Positions 9,371-18,004 of a stretch of DNA of 64,000 bases are shown in pieces (the stretch's first letter is position 1; every line of letters begins with the position of its first letter). The DNA is taken from positions 558,001-622,000 of the forward strand of contig NZ_JBEWCD010000002.1 of NCBI RefSeq assembly GCF_040530035.1, read 5' to 3'. The position numbers and the translations under genes are program-made. Source of the stretch: Roseibium sp. HPY-6. Lineage in GTDB: Bacteria > Pseudomonadota > Alphaproteobacteria > Rhizobiales > Stappiaceae. The notes under the pieces are model-generated. The model was not told where the DNA came from. It was given only the letters and a program-made list of their open reading frames with translations, and made no database searches.

Positions 9371-11002
9371 ATGGATATTCACGCAGCTGTCAGGCAATTG
9401 AAAGTCGGAGACATTTTACATCTGGACGCAGAAACGTATGCCGATCCGGTTGTCGTCAGTGACGTTAGCGGGACACGCGACAAGCCGGTTTATATTCGCG
9501 GCCAGGCGCCGGTCGATCCCGACCCGGAACAGAACCTCGCGTTGCGGTCGCCGACGGTATTCGGAACAGATCTTTCTTATGAAGACTTTAAAGTCCGGGC
9601 CAACAGGCTGGCGCGTCTTCACGAGGCAGGCGGAAATTTCCCGGGCCTCTATTTCATGGCTGACAATGCGCAAATGATCCTGCGCAACTGTCAATGGATT
9701 GTGCTTGAGCACCTGACGTTTGAGAACTGCTGGCCGACCGCAATCTATATAGAAAACTGTCAGCACATCACGATCAGGGGCGTCCATTTTCGAGGGGGGA
9801 CCTTTGCAATTGGCGCAACAGGCGGTGACACCAGGCACCTCCTGATCGAGGGGTGCGACTGGATACAGGACGTCAGCTGCCATGGCGATGCCCAGGTGCG
9901 TGCCATTCGCGAAACGCGCGAGTTGGACGACAAGCCCGACATCGACACCTGTCATCTGTGGCGTCAAACGCACTGGAACAAGATCCATGCGGACTTCAGC
10001 ACCACCGGTCAATTCGTTCAGGAAGACGACGCGCGCGCCTATGATGGCGATTTCTTTCGGGCCTGGACAATCGCCGGCTACGTTATTCTGCGCGACAACT
10101 GCATCATGGACGCCTTTAACGGCATTCATTTCTACAATCAGACGTCAAAGGACCTGCAGGAGCGTTATGCGCGGAACGTGCTGATCAGTGACAACTGGTT
10201 TGTCCGAATTCGTGACAATGCCGTTGAACCGGAAGGTTACGCGGTCAACTGGACGGTCAGGAAGAACAAGTTCATTGACTGTTACGCGCCGTTTTCCATT
10301 GAACCGGAGCGATCCGGGTATTTTTACATCTACGGGAACCTCGGTTGGAGCAGGGATCGTCCAGGACCCGATGAAGACGACCCGTCCACAGGGCGCTTGT
10401 TTAAGTTCGGTTCAAAGCACGAAGCGGTCGGTCCGCATTATGTGGTGCACAACACATGGTTCGTGCGCAATCCGATGTTCAAGAAAATGCGCATTCGAAA
10501 TTTTCATCACCTGAACAATGTCATTGGCTACAACGAGAACGCGGAAGACTTTTCGATCGACAAGATCAATCCCTTCGGTCCCGGCTGGCAAACACGGCAC
10601 GATCCGGCTGCAGATTGGGCGGAAATCAAAAAACTGGAAAAGCGCCGATTCACAAAGGCCTGGGACGAATTGAATATCACCGTCGACAATGACATGGTCG
10701 GTCATCCGTCCTTTCCACTTGAGCTAAAGTCGGCAGGATACCCAATCGGTCCGAGGTCATCCGGTACCGTCCCTCAATTCAGGCACCCTCGCCATGGCCA
10801 TCCTGATGGTTTGAAACTCGAAAACGCGATCGATGCTGCGCGGGTCACCTTCAAATTGCTCGATGGCGACGAAATTTACAATTTTGGCTCGGGTGAGCCG
10901 GCGATACGCGTAGGCGCCTGGCAGGAAAACGATCTCTTTTCACTGCGAGATCCCCTGTTCGTTCGCGACTGGGAATACCCTGCACCGATCAATATCGCCT
11001 GA
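9371..11002 (+). CDS. Right-handed parallel beta-helix protein
   Basis: A 543-residue protein with pectate-lyase-like repeats: strings such as WIVLEHLTFENCWP, HITIRGVHFRGGTF, VLISDNWFVRIRDNAV and WTVRKNKFIDCYAP repeat with about one coil per 20-25 residues. Such helices bind or cleave polysaccharides, as in families PL6 or GH28, or form structural proteins. I see no clear catalytic signature and no signal peptide, so the role is open. ATG at 9371 follows a GGAGG site. Aromatic residues are frequent along the helix, which suits sugar binding (inference). Confidence 0.75.
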   Translation: MDIHAAVRQLKVGDILHLDAETYADPVVVSDVSGTRDKPVYIRGQAPVDPDPEQNLALRSPTVFGTDLSYEDFKVRANRLARLHEAGGNFPGLYFMADNAQMILRNCQWIVLEHLTFENCWPTAIYIENCQHITIRGVHFRGGTFAIGATGGDTRHLLIEGCDWIQDVSCHGDAQVRAIRETRELDDKPDIDTCHLWRQTHWNKIHADFSTTGQFVQEDDARAYDGDFFRAWTIAGYVILRDNCIMDAFNGIHFYNQTSKDLQERYARNVLISDNWFVRIRDNAVEPEGYAVNWTVRKNKFIDCYAPFSIEPERSGYFYIYGNLGWSRDRPGPDEDDPSTGRLFKFGSKHEAVGPHYVVHNTWFVRNPMFKKMRIRNFHHLNNVIGYNENAEDFSIDKINPFGPGWQTRHDPAADWAEIKKLEKRRFTKAWDELNITVDNDMVGHPSFPLELKSAGYPIGPRSSGTVPQFRHPRHGHPDGLKLENAIDAARVTFKLLDGDEIYNFGSGEPAIRVGAWQENDLFSLRDPLFVRDWEYPAPINIA

Positions 11003-11571
11003 TGCCGGTGCAACTGCTTTTGAGTACAATTTCAAGATAAGGCCATGGGGCTTGTCGAAAGGGCCATGTGTCCGATACGAGTGGATCTGAGCGCAGCCGG
11101 TCACGAGACTTTCGACTCATGGTCAATGGCCTTGTGGCGAGGGGGCTTTTGTCCATTTCTACGTGATCATTCGGCGGTTATTCCAAAATGCTTTTCAAGA
11201 GTTGCCGGAGACCCTGGAAACGGTTGCGATTTGCAGAGTTTTCCGATCAAAAGTTGGAAAAAATTTACGCACCCTGTGCATTTTTTTCCGCAGCAAAATC
11301 GGGCGTCTCGGGCGAAGCGGATTGCGGTTTTGGGAAGTGTTCTTTGCCGTAACTAATTGGAATACCTGCTGAAATTGTTTGGCAGGTTCGTGTGCCGGTC
11401 AATTTGATTTTAAAACCGGTCTATTTTTTCATAACTCGCGGCGCAGCTATGCAAAAAATGAAGTACGATTCTTAGTATTAGATCATTGAATTATTAATCT
11501 CTCTCCCTTAAGTGTCCGCGTAAGTTGAAACGCCATCATTTCGGACAGTGTCCGGACAAAAGGAGGTCGGC
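11003..11571. other. Long intergenic stretch without a supported gene
   Basis: These 569 bases lie between the beta-helix gene and the 40-residue membrane protein. Open frames at 11045-11356 and 11163-11372 have no convincing ribosome site and read as unstructured, Cys/Arg-rich translations. The second half is AT-rich and probably carries the promoter of the small gene. I found no tRNA, repeat or terminator hairpin. Confidence 0.5.
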
Positions 11572-11694
11572 ATGACACGTGATGATCTCATCCGTGAATA
11601 CAAAGAGCACAGCGGATCCTGGCAGGGTCTGGTGGGTGTCTATGGTTTGATTGTTGGCGTAATGGCTCTGTCCGGCTATCTTATGGTCGGCTGA
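11572..11694 (+). CDS. Small single-span membrane protein (40 residues)
   Basis: ATG at 11572 opens a 40-codon frame ending with TGA at 11692-11694. It is preceded by a near-perfect AGGAGG six bases upstream. The product has a charged start (MTRDDLIREYKEHSG) and one hydrophobic helix (LVGVYGLIVGVMALSGYLM) ending in VG. A strong rho-independent terminator follows within 35 bases. A good ribosome site, a membrane helix and a terminator together make a genuine small gene likely. The function is unknown. Confidence 0.72.
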   Translation: MTRDDLIREYKEHSGSWQGLVGVYGLIVGVMALSGYLMVG

Positions 11695-11725
11695 CATCGC
11701 CAAGAATTACAGTTTTTAGAACAGC

Positions 11726-11764
11726 AAAAACCCCGGGATTTTCGTCCCGGGGTTTTTGTTTTGT
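11726..11764. terminator. Strong bidirectional rho-independent terminator
   Basis: An 8-base-pair GC-rich stem (CCCCGGGA / TCCCGGGG) closes a short TTTTCG loop. An A-run precedes it and a T-run follows, so it can stop transcription from both sides. It serves the 40-residue membrane protein (plus) and the ABC transporter operon (minus), whose last stop is five bases away. Confidence 0.93.
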
Positions 11765-11768
11765 CTGC

Positions 11769-13427
11769 TTAGACGTTGGCTGCTTCACCAATCGAATCGG
11801 TGCCACGTTCCTCAAGCAGCGTTGTCAGCCAATTCGGGTCCATCTCCGGAACCGACGACAACAGCAGATCCGTGTACGGGTGATGCGGCGGGGTGAACAT
11901 CTTGTCCTTTGGCCCCTGTTCAACCACCTTGCCTTTTTGCATAACCACAACTTCATCGGCGATCGAGCGGACCGTCGCCAAGTCATGCGTAATGAACATA
12001 TAGGCCAGGTTCAGGTCTTCCTGAAGTTTGTCGAGCAGCTTCAGAATGCCTTCCGCGACCAGCTGATCAAGAGCACTTGTCACCTCGTCGCAGATGATGA
12101 AGGACGGTTCCGCAGCAAGTGCACGCGCAATCCCGATACGTTGCTTCTGCCCACCGGATAGCTCCGGCGGATACCGGTTGTAGAACTTTGCCGGATCCAG
12201 TTCGATCAGATCGAGAAGTTCATCGACCCGGTTCTTGAGCGCGGCACCGTGCAGGCCACCGTAGAACTGGGCCGGGCGGCCAATGATTTCGCTGATCCGG
12301 ATTTTCGGATTAAGCGCCGTATCCGCCATCTGGTAAATCATCTGCGCCTGGCGAAGCTGATCCTTGGAGCGATCCTGGTACCTCGGCGGCAATACCTGGC
12401 CATTGTAGAGGATCTCACCCTTGGTCGGCGGCAGCAATCCGGTGATGCAGCGTGCCGTCGTGGATTTGCCCGAGCCGGACTCTCCCACGACGGCAACCGT
12501 CATACCCGGATAGATGTCAAACGACACGTCGTTGAGTACCTGGATCTTGCCATAGGCTGCATCGACGCCCTTGACGGAGACGATCGGGATGGAGTCTACG
12601 CCCGCAGGCCGGTTCTTTTGCGGACGCTTGAAGCTTCGGACGGCCCAAAGGCTTTTGGTGTAGTCTTCGCTCGGGGCATCTAGCATTTGTTCCGTCGGCG
12701 CTTCTTCGACCTCTTCGCCTTTCAGAAGCACCTTGATCGTGTCGGCCATCTGCGCAACGACCGCCAGGTCATGGGTGATGTAGATGGCAGCCGTGTTGAA
12801 CTGGTCGACGATGTCCCTGATCGCAGCGAGAACCTCGATCTGGGTCGTCACGTCCAGAGCCGTCGTCGGCTCATCGAAGATGATGAGATCTGGACGGCAC
12901 GCCATTGCCATTGCCGTCATAGCGCGTTGAAGCTGACCACCCGAGACCTGGTGCGGGTAGCGGAAGCCGATCTCGTCCGGATTTGGCAGACGGAGACGGT
13001 GGTAAAGTTCCATCGCATCTTCTTGCGCTTCGACACGCTTTTGGATGCGATACTGGATTGGAGCTTCCGTATGCTGATCGATGATCCTGTGTGCCGGATT
13101 AAAGGAGGCAGCGGCCGACTGAGCGACGTAGGCGATCCGTGACCCGCGCAGGGCGCGCAGGTCGCTCTCGGGGGTCGTCGTCAGCTCCATGCCGTCGAAC
13201 TCGATCGAACCGCCGGAAATCCGGCAGCCGTCTCTCGCGAACCCCATCGAGGCCAGGCCGATCGTCGATTTGCCGGCTCCTGATTCCCCGATCAGGCCGA
13301 GGACCTCACCCTTGTGAAGGGTGAGGTCGACGCCATGGACGATCTCGATCCATTTTTCGTCGGAATACCCTTCGATCCGAAGGTCTTTGACTTGCAGAAG
13401 CACATCTTTTTTAGGGACCATGCTCAA
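11769..13427 (-). CDS. Dipeptide/nickel-type ABC transporter ATPase, two ATP-binding domains fused
   Basis: A 552-residue protein with two complete nucleotide-binding domains in tandem, equivalent to DppD plus DppF. Domain 1 has GESGAGKST, VSGGQLQRAM and LIIFDEPTTALD. Domain 2 has GESGSGKST, LSGGQKQRIGIARAL and FIICDEVTSALD. It powers the two permeases encoded immediately upstream, with a 4-base overlap with the DppC-like gene. The system imports peptides, opines or other small polar organics. Given the betaine-catabolic neighbours, a quaternary amine or amino-acid derivative is plausible (inference). Confidence 0.95.
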   Translation of the reverse strand: MSMVPKKDVLLQVKDLRIEGYSDEKWIEIVHGVDLTLHKGEVLGLIGESGAGKSTIGLASMGFARDGCRISGGSIEFDGMELTTTPESDLRALRGSRIAYVAQSAAASFNPAHRIIDQHTEAPIQYRIQKRVEAQEDAMELYHRLRLPNPDEIGFRYPHQVSGGQLQRAMTAMAMACRPDLIIFDEPTTALDVTTQIEVLAAIRDIVDQFNTAAIYITHDLAVVAQMADTIKVLLKGEEVEEAPTEQMLDAPSEDYTKSLWAVRSFKRPQKNRPAGVDSIPIVSVKGVDAAYGKIQVLNDVSFDIYPGMTVAVVGESGSGKSTTARCITGLLPPTKGEILYNGQVLPPRYQDRSKDQLRQAQMIYQMADTALNPKIRISEIIGRPAQFYGGLHGAALKNRVDELLDLIELDPAKFYNRYPPELSGGQKQRIGIARALAAEPSFIICDEVTSALDQLVAEGILKLLDKLQEDLNLAYMFITHDLATVRSIADEVVVMQKGKVVEQGPKDKMFTPPHHPYTDLLLSSVPEMDPNWLTTLLEERGTDSIGEAANV

Positions 13428-14488
13428 ACCTCCTTAAGGCCGGAGGACCGGAACAGCATCCAGTCGACAACGAAGTTCACCGCAACCGTCAGCAGAGCAA
13501 TCGCAGCGGCCGGGATAAGCGGCGTAAGTTCACCGAACGAAATCAGCGTTGCGTTCTCGCGCACCATCGATCCCCAGTCCGCCGTTGGAGGCTGGATGCC
13601 GAGACCGAGGAAGGAAAGACCGGCAATCAGCAGGAACACGAAGCAGAACTCCAGTCCGAATTCCGCGACAAGCGGAGCGGTTGAGTTCGGCAGGATTTCC
13701 TTTCGGATAAGATACCAGGTGCCTTCACCGCGGAGCTTTGCGGCTTCGATGTAGTCCATGACGACAACGTTGCCGGCAACGGCCCGCGTCAGACGGAAAA
13801 CGCGTGGCGAATAGATCAACGCGACCACGATGACAATCACAATGAGACTGGTTCCGAAGATACTCAGGATCAGCAGTGCGAAGATCAGAGACGGGATCGA
13901 CATGATCACGTCCGCGAGCCGCCCCATGAACTGGTCGAACCAGCCACCCTTCGTCGCAGCCAGAAGCCCTGCGAGAGCGCCGGCGATGAACGCCAGGCTG
14001 GTTGCCACGAGGGCGAGGCCGACCGTGTTGCGAGCGCCGTAGATGATCCGGCTGAACATGTCGCGGCCGAGCTGATCTGCTCCGAGCAACATGTTTTCGT
14101 CCGCAGGTGCAAAGGCTGAAGAGATCACCTCAGCTTCGCCGAATGGCGCGATGACCGGCGCAAAGATCCCGGCAATGGCGTAGGTGAAGATCACGAACAT
14201 GCCGAACGCCGCCGTAAGCGGCGCAGTCCTGAGTTCCTTTGCCACACCATCTGGTACGATGATGATCAGGAACTCGCGGAAAGCGTAGGAAACGCCTGCG
14301 GCAAGCGCAAGCAGTCCGGCGGCGATTGTGATGAAGCGCAACGCGGGCACACCGCCGACGATCCCTGTGACGAAGGAAATGAGCGTCAGCGAGAAGATCA
14401 GCAGAAAGATCTGCCGTTGCTTGAAGTAGGCTGCCAGGCACGAAGCCCCGATCAGCAGCGCATAATATCCAATGACGAATGAATTCAT
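13424..14488 (-). CDS. ABC transporter permease, DppC type
   Basis: A 354-residue inner-membrane permease. The N-terminal third has extra hydrophobic helices before the usual DppC-like core. The core carries DQLGRDMFSRIIYGAR and the EAA coupling loop near EAAKLRGEGTWYLIRKEILPN. It pairs with the DppB-like permease encoded 10 bases upstream and with the double ATPase downstream. At about 350 residues it is longer than usual (about 280-300) because of that N-terminal membrane extension. Confidence 0.93.
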   Translation of the reverse strand: MNSFVIGYYALLIGASCLAAYFKQRQIFLLIFSLTLISFVTGIVGGVPALRFITIAAGLLALAAGVSYAFREFLIIIVPDGVAKELRTAPLTAAFGMFVIFTYAIAGIFAPVIAPFGEAEVISSAFAPADENMLLGADQLGRDMFSRIIYGARNTVGLALVATSLAFIAGALAGLLAATKGGWFDQFMGRLADVIMSIPSLIFALLILSIFGTSLIVIVIVVALIYSPRVFRLTRAVAGNVVVMDYIEAAKLRGEGTWYLIRKEILPNSTAPLVAEFGLEFCFVFLLIAGLSFLGLGIQPPTADWGSMVRENATLISFGELTPLIPAAAIALLTVAVNFVVDWMLFRSSGLKEV

Positions 14489-14498
14489 GTCGCTGCCC

Positions 14499-15455
14499 TC
14501 ACTTCGGATGCCGCAAACGCGGGTTGGTCAAGATGGATCCGACATCGGCTGCAAGGTTCAGCAGGATGAAGGTCGCAGCGAAGATGAGACAGCACGCCTG
14601 AACGATCGGGAAGTCACGCTTCGAGACGGCATCGACAAGAAGCTGGCCGATACCCGGGTAAACGAAGACAACCTCAACAAGAACCACGCCTGTTATCAGG
14701 TAGGCAAGGTTCAGGGCAACAACGTTGATGATCGGTGCCCAGGCGTTGGGAAGCGCATGTTTGACGATAACTTTCCACGGCGGCACACCTTTCAATCGTG
14801 CCATTTCGATATAGGGCGAGGCCAGGAGGTTGATGATCGCGGCACGTGTCATGCGCATCATGTGAGCGGTCACGACCAGAACCAGCGTTAGCGCCGGCAG
14901 GAACGTCCTGTGGAGCAGTTCGCCGAAGCTCATGTCTGTGCTCAGGCTCGCGATCGCCGGGAAGTAGTTGGTCTTCACAGCCAGGTAGAGGATCAGGATA
15001 TAGCCGAGGAAGAATTCTGGAGAGCTGATCGATGTCAGCGTCACGACGTTTGCCACGCGGTCAAACAGCGTATTGCGCAGCAGTGCGACGATGACGCCTA
15101 GAATGATCGAAATCGGTACGGCAATAACGGCGGCGTAGCAGGCCAGGAACAGCGTGTTTATAAAACGGCCGCTGATGGCTTCGGTGACCCGTTCACCGGA
15201 GATCAGGGATACGCCGAAGTCGCCGGTCAGGGCACCTCCGAGCCATTGGAAGTAGCGCAGTATGGCAGGCTGATCGAGCCCCATTTTTTCGCGCAGCGCT
15301 GCAACAGTTTCAGGTGTAGCGGCCTGCCCCAAAACGGCTTGGGCAATGTCGCCCGGCAGTAATTCGACCGCGAAGAAAATCAGGATTGAGATCACCAGAA
15401 GTGTGACCACACCTAAGCCAAGTCTCTTAAGGACCAGCTGTAGGATGTCCCCCAT
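14499..15455 (-). CDS. ABC transporter permease, DppB type
   Basis: A 318-residue permease typical of DppB/OppB. It starts with an N-terminal helix (LGVVTLLVISILIFFAVELLP), then the conserved LPGDIAQAVLG segment and an EAA-like loop at EMARLKGVPPWKVIVKHALPN. A ribosome site (GGAGGGACAAATGGG) precedes ATG 15455. It forms the translocation channel with the DppC-like subunit. Confidence 0.94.
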   Translation of the reverse strand: MGDILQLVLKRLGLGVVTLLVISILIFFAVELLPGDIAQAVLGQAATPETVAALREKMGLDQPAILRYFQWLGGALTGDFGVSLISGERVTEAISGRFINTLFLACYAAVIAVPISIILGVIVALLRNTLFDRVANVVTLTSISSPEFFLGYILILYLAVKTNYFPAIASLSTDMSFGELLHRTFLPALTLVLVVTAHMMRMTRAAIINLLASPYIEMARLKGVPPWKVIVKHALPNAWAPIINVVALNLAYLITGVVLVEVVFVYPGIGQLLVDAVSKRDFPIVQACCLIFAATFILLNLAADVGSILTNPRLRHPK

Positions 15456-15636
15456 TTGTCCCTCCAGAATAAAGACGCCCGGTACCCCAATTGACCGGAT
15501 TTGTGTCGGGTGCGGACCCAGAACAGGTCCTGAATTTGTCTTTAGAAATACCCGACAGTCTAGTGAGAAACGACCTTAGAAGAGAGGCCGTTCCGATGCG
15601 AGTGCGGCGGGCAATGCCCGCCGCGAGTATTGAAAA

Positions 15637-17247
15637 TCAGCCTTCGAACCACCAACGATGGGTTCCGCGTGCGCCATCGGTCTCCCAGGACGCAGAGACG
15701 CTTGGGCCGTGTTTGACGTTCTTGCGGCGTGCGTAGACAAAGTTGACGAACATCGGGATGACGGTGCCCCCGTCGTCGCGGGCGAGCATGCACATCTCGT
15801 GGTACATTTCTGCGCGCTTGGTTTCGTCGAGCTCCGCTTTCGCCTGAAGAAGCAGTTCGTTGAAGCGCGGGTTCTTCCAGTGTGCTTCGTTCCAGGCTGC
15901 ATCGTCTTTGTAGGCGAGCGTGAACATATTGTCCGGTGTCGGGCGTGCGCCCCACTTGACGAAGACCCAGGGCTTCTTGAGCCAGACATCCGACCAGTAG
16001 CCGTCGTTCGCTTCGCGCACCGGTTTGATGTCGATGCCCGCTTTCTTGGCCTGCTCGGAATAGAGCACGATCATGTCGACCGCACCCGGCAACACGCTAT
16101 CGGCTGCTGACAGACTGACGGAAAGGTTTTCCATGCCGGCCTGCTTCAGATGCCATTTTGCCTTTTCCGGATCATATGTCCGCTGCGGAATATCCGCCGG
16201 GAAGTAAGGCATGTTCGGCGACACGTGGAAGTCGTTGCCAGGGATGCCGGTGCCGAAGACGATCTTTTCAACGATCTCCTCACGGTCGATCGCCAGCTTG
16301 AGCGCCATGCGGACATCGACATTGTCGAACGGTGCGACATCGCAGAACATCGGCAACGTGATCGCCGAACCGGATGGGATGTTGTCTAGCTCGACGTCAG
16401 GATGGCGTTGCAGAAGCGCCATCGTTTTCAGGTCGACAGACGAAATAGCATCGACATCGCCGGTCACCAGGGCGGTCTGACGCGCGTTCGGGTCATTGAG
16501 AGCGGTCATGTCGATACGGTCGAACCAGGCTCCTTCACGATGCCAGCCGTCGTGGCGGACGAGCGAGGTGCCAATGCCGAACTCGTTCTGCTCGATCTTG
16601 TACGGGCCCGCGCCGACGCCGCTTTCCCAGTCCACCGATCCATCGTCTTTTGCCGGAAGCATGACGAGGTGGTAGTCGGTCAGGATCCACGGCAGGTCTG
16701 CAAATCCCTGATCGAGTTCGATCACGATATGCGTGTCGCCGTCGGCCTTGATATCAACCACGCTGTCGAGGAGCGCCTTGGCGGCCGAAGTCGACTTTTC
16801 ACCGCGGTGGAAATTCAAAGATGCGACGGCATCGTTTGCCGTGAACTTGCGCCCGTCGTGGAAGGTTGCATCCGTGTTCAGCTCGAACGTCCAGGTCTTG
16901 GCGTCCGGGCTCGCTTCCCAGCCGACGGCCATGTCAGGGCCAAGGCCATTTTCTTCCGTGATTTCTGTGAGATAGCTGCGGTGCGTGTGCGCAAGCTGAA
17001 TGGAGTAGACACTCTGGTAGGTGCCGGGATCATGGCTGTCACTGGTGTTGCCGTCATGCACGCCATAGCGGAAAGTGCCGCCGCGCTTGGGTTGTGCCTT
17101 TGCCTGTGACGTCCAAAGTCCTGTCGCTGTCGACGCTGTTACACCTGCAAGCATCGAGTAATGCAGGAACTCGCGTTTTGAGATGCCGCCGCTGCGGGCC
17201 GCCTTCTCAAGGTTATTTAGCAACTCTGGATTTTTTGATTTTGTCAT
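15637..17247 (-). CDS. ABC transporter substrate-binding protein, family 5 (DppA-like)
   Basis: A periplasmic protein of 536 residues in the SBP_bac_5 family. The N-terminus has a KREFLHYSMLAGV segment and a hydrophobic stretch ending QAKA before QPKRGGTFRYG. It resembles a Tat-like signal but lacks the twin arginine, having Lys-Arg instead. Family-typical segments include FHDGRKFTANDAV and VRMALKLAIDREEIV. ATG 17247 is chosen over an upstream start because of a GAAGGGGAGAA site. It is the first gene of the operon, with its promoter in the 757-base gap shared with MttB1. Confidence 0.94.
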   Translation of the reverse strand: MTKSKNPELLNNLEKAARSGGISKREFLHYSMLAGVTASTATGLWTSQAKAQPKRGGTFRYGVHDGNTSDSHDPGTYQSVYSIQLAHTHRSYLTEITEENGLGPDMAVGWEASPDAKTWTFELNTDATFHDGRKFTANDAVASLNFHRGEKSTSAAKALLDSVVDIKADGDTHIVIELDQGFADLPWILTDYHLVMLPAKDDGSVDWESGVGAGPYKIEQNEFGIGTSLVRHDGWHREGAWFDRIDMTALNDPNARQTALVTGDVDAISSVDLKTMALLQRHPDVELDNIPSGSAITLPMFCDVAPFDNVDVRMALKLAIDREEIVEKIVFGTGIPGNDFHVSPNMPYFPADIPQRTYDPEKAKWHLKQAGMENLSVSLSAADSVLPGAVDMIVLYSEQAKKAGIDIKPVREANDGYWSDVWLKKPWVFVKWGARPTPDNMFTLAYKDDAAWNEAHWKNPRFNELLLQAKAELDETKRAEMYHEMCMLARDDGGTVIPMFVNFVYARRKNVKHGPSVSASWETDGARGTHRWWFEG

Positions 17248-18004
17248 CGTTCTCCCCTTCAGGATCGTTGCCTGACTTTTGTCGTCCAATTTCCCACATG
17301 CAGCTTCAGCATATTTCCGGTATTTGCAAAGCTCATATGCGACATTTAATCAGCAAAACACGAACAATGCCGATTCCGCTACCCTTTTGATAAAATTCTT
17401 TCTTCGGGTTTTTGATTTTGATTAACCCGGTTTTTCTGCGTTGCAGCACAGAAATTGACCAGTTGCTTCACTTCTGGGCAGCGATGTGACAACTGTGCGT
17501 GCACAAGCCAGACAATATTATTGAATACTTAGCCGACATCTGGCAATGCACCCGAAATTAACTTTTTTTAACTTTTTCAATTTTAACTCGATAAGCTTTT
17601 GATGCGGATTGAATGAAATTCGCAAAGGTTCCGCGCGTATTCGGTCCGGAACGTGAAATAGATTTCGGAAACGGCACGCTTCAGACGTTAAAACATGACT
17701 GCTGCATCGCAATCACGATGTCGTGGGCAGGCCGTCAAAGCGTCACGTTCAAAGTTCAGCAACCCCGGAAAATCTGATTGTATCGCCGATATCGCTATGA
17801 TCCGGCAGGACCTTTTTCGATCAGCGATCGGTTGTGATGCCATTTTCCATAAGGACGCAGCTCTAGGGTGTTCACATCGCCAGGCAAGCTTATCGAAATT
17901 GAATGAAATGTCGGAAAATGCGTACCACGTTCGGATTCTGGCACGCGGCATCCCGGGCAATTGCGCACTCTGAAACCAATGCAGATCAGATTTCGGAGAC
18001 TTTG
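17248..18004. other. Long divergent regulatory gap, no gene seen
   Basis: These 757 bases separate the ABC transporter operon (minus) from the MttB1 operon (plus). The middle (about 17390-17640) is AT-rich, with poly-T and poly-A tracts, and is likely to hold both promoters. Short frames on either strand lack ribosome sites and family resemblance. I see no riboswitch, tRNA or terminator. The shared region suggests that transporter and catabolic genes are controlled together (inference). Confidence 0.55.

Noticed and set aside
11045..11356. Open frame of 103 codons in the long gap after the beta-helix gene
   Set aside because: No ribosome site, no recognised family and an atypical composition; too little support for a gene.
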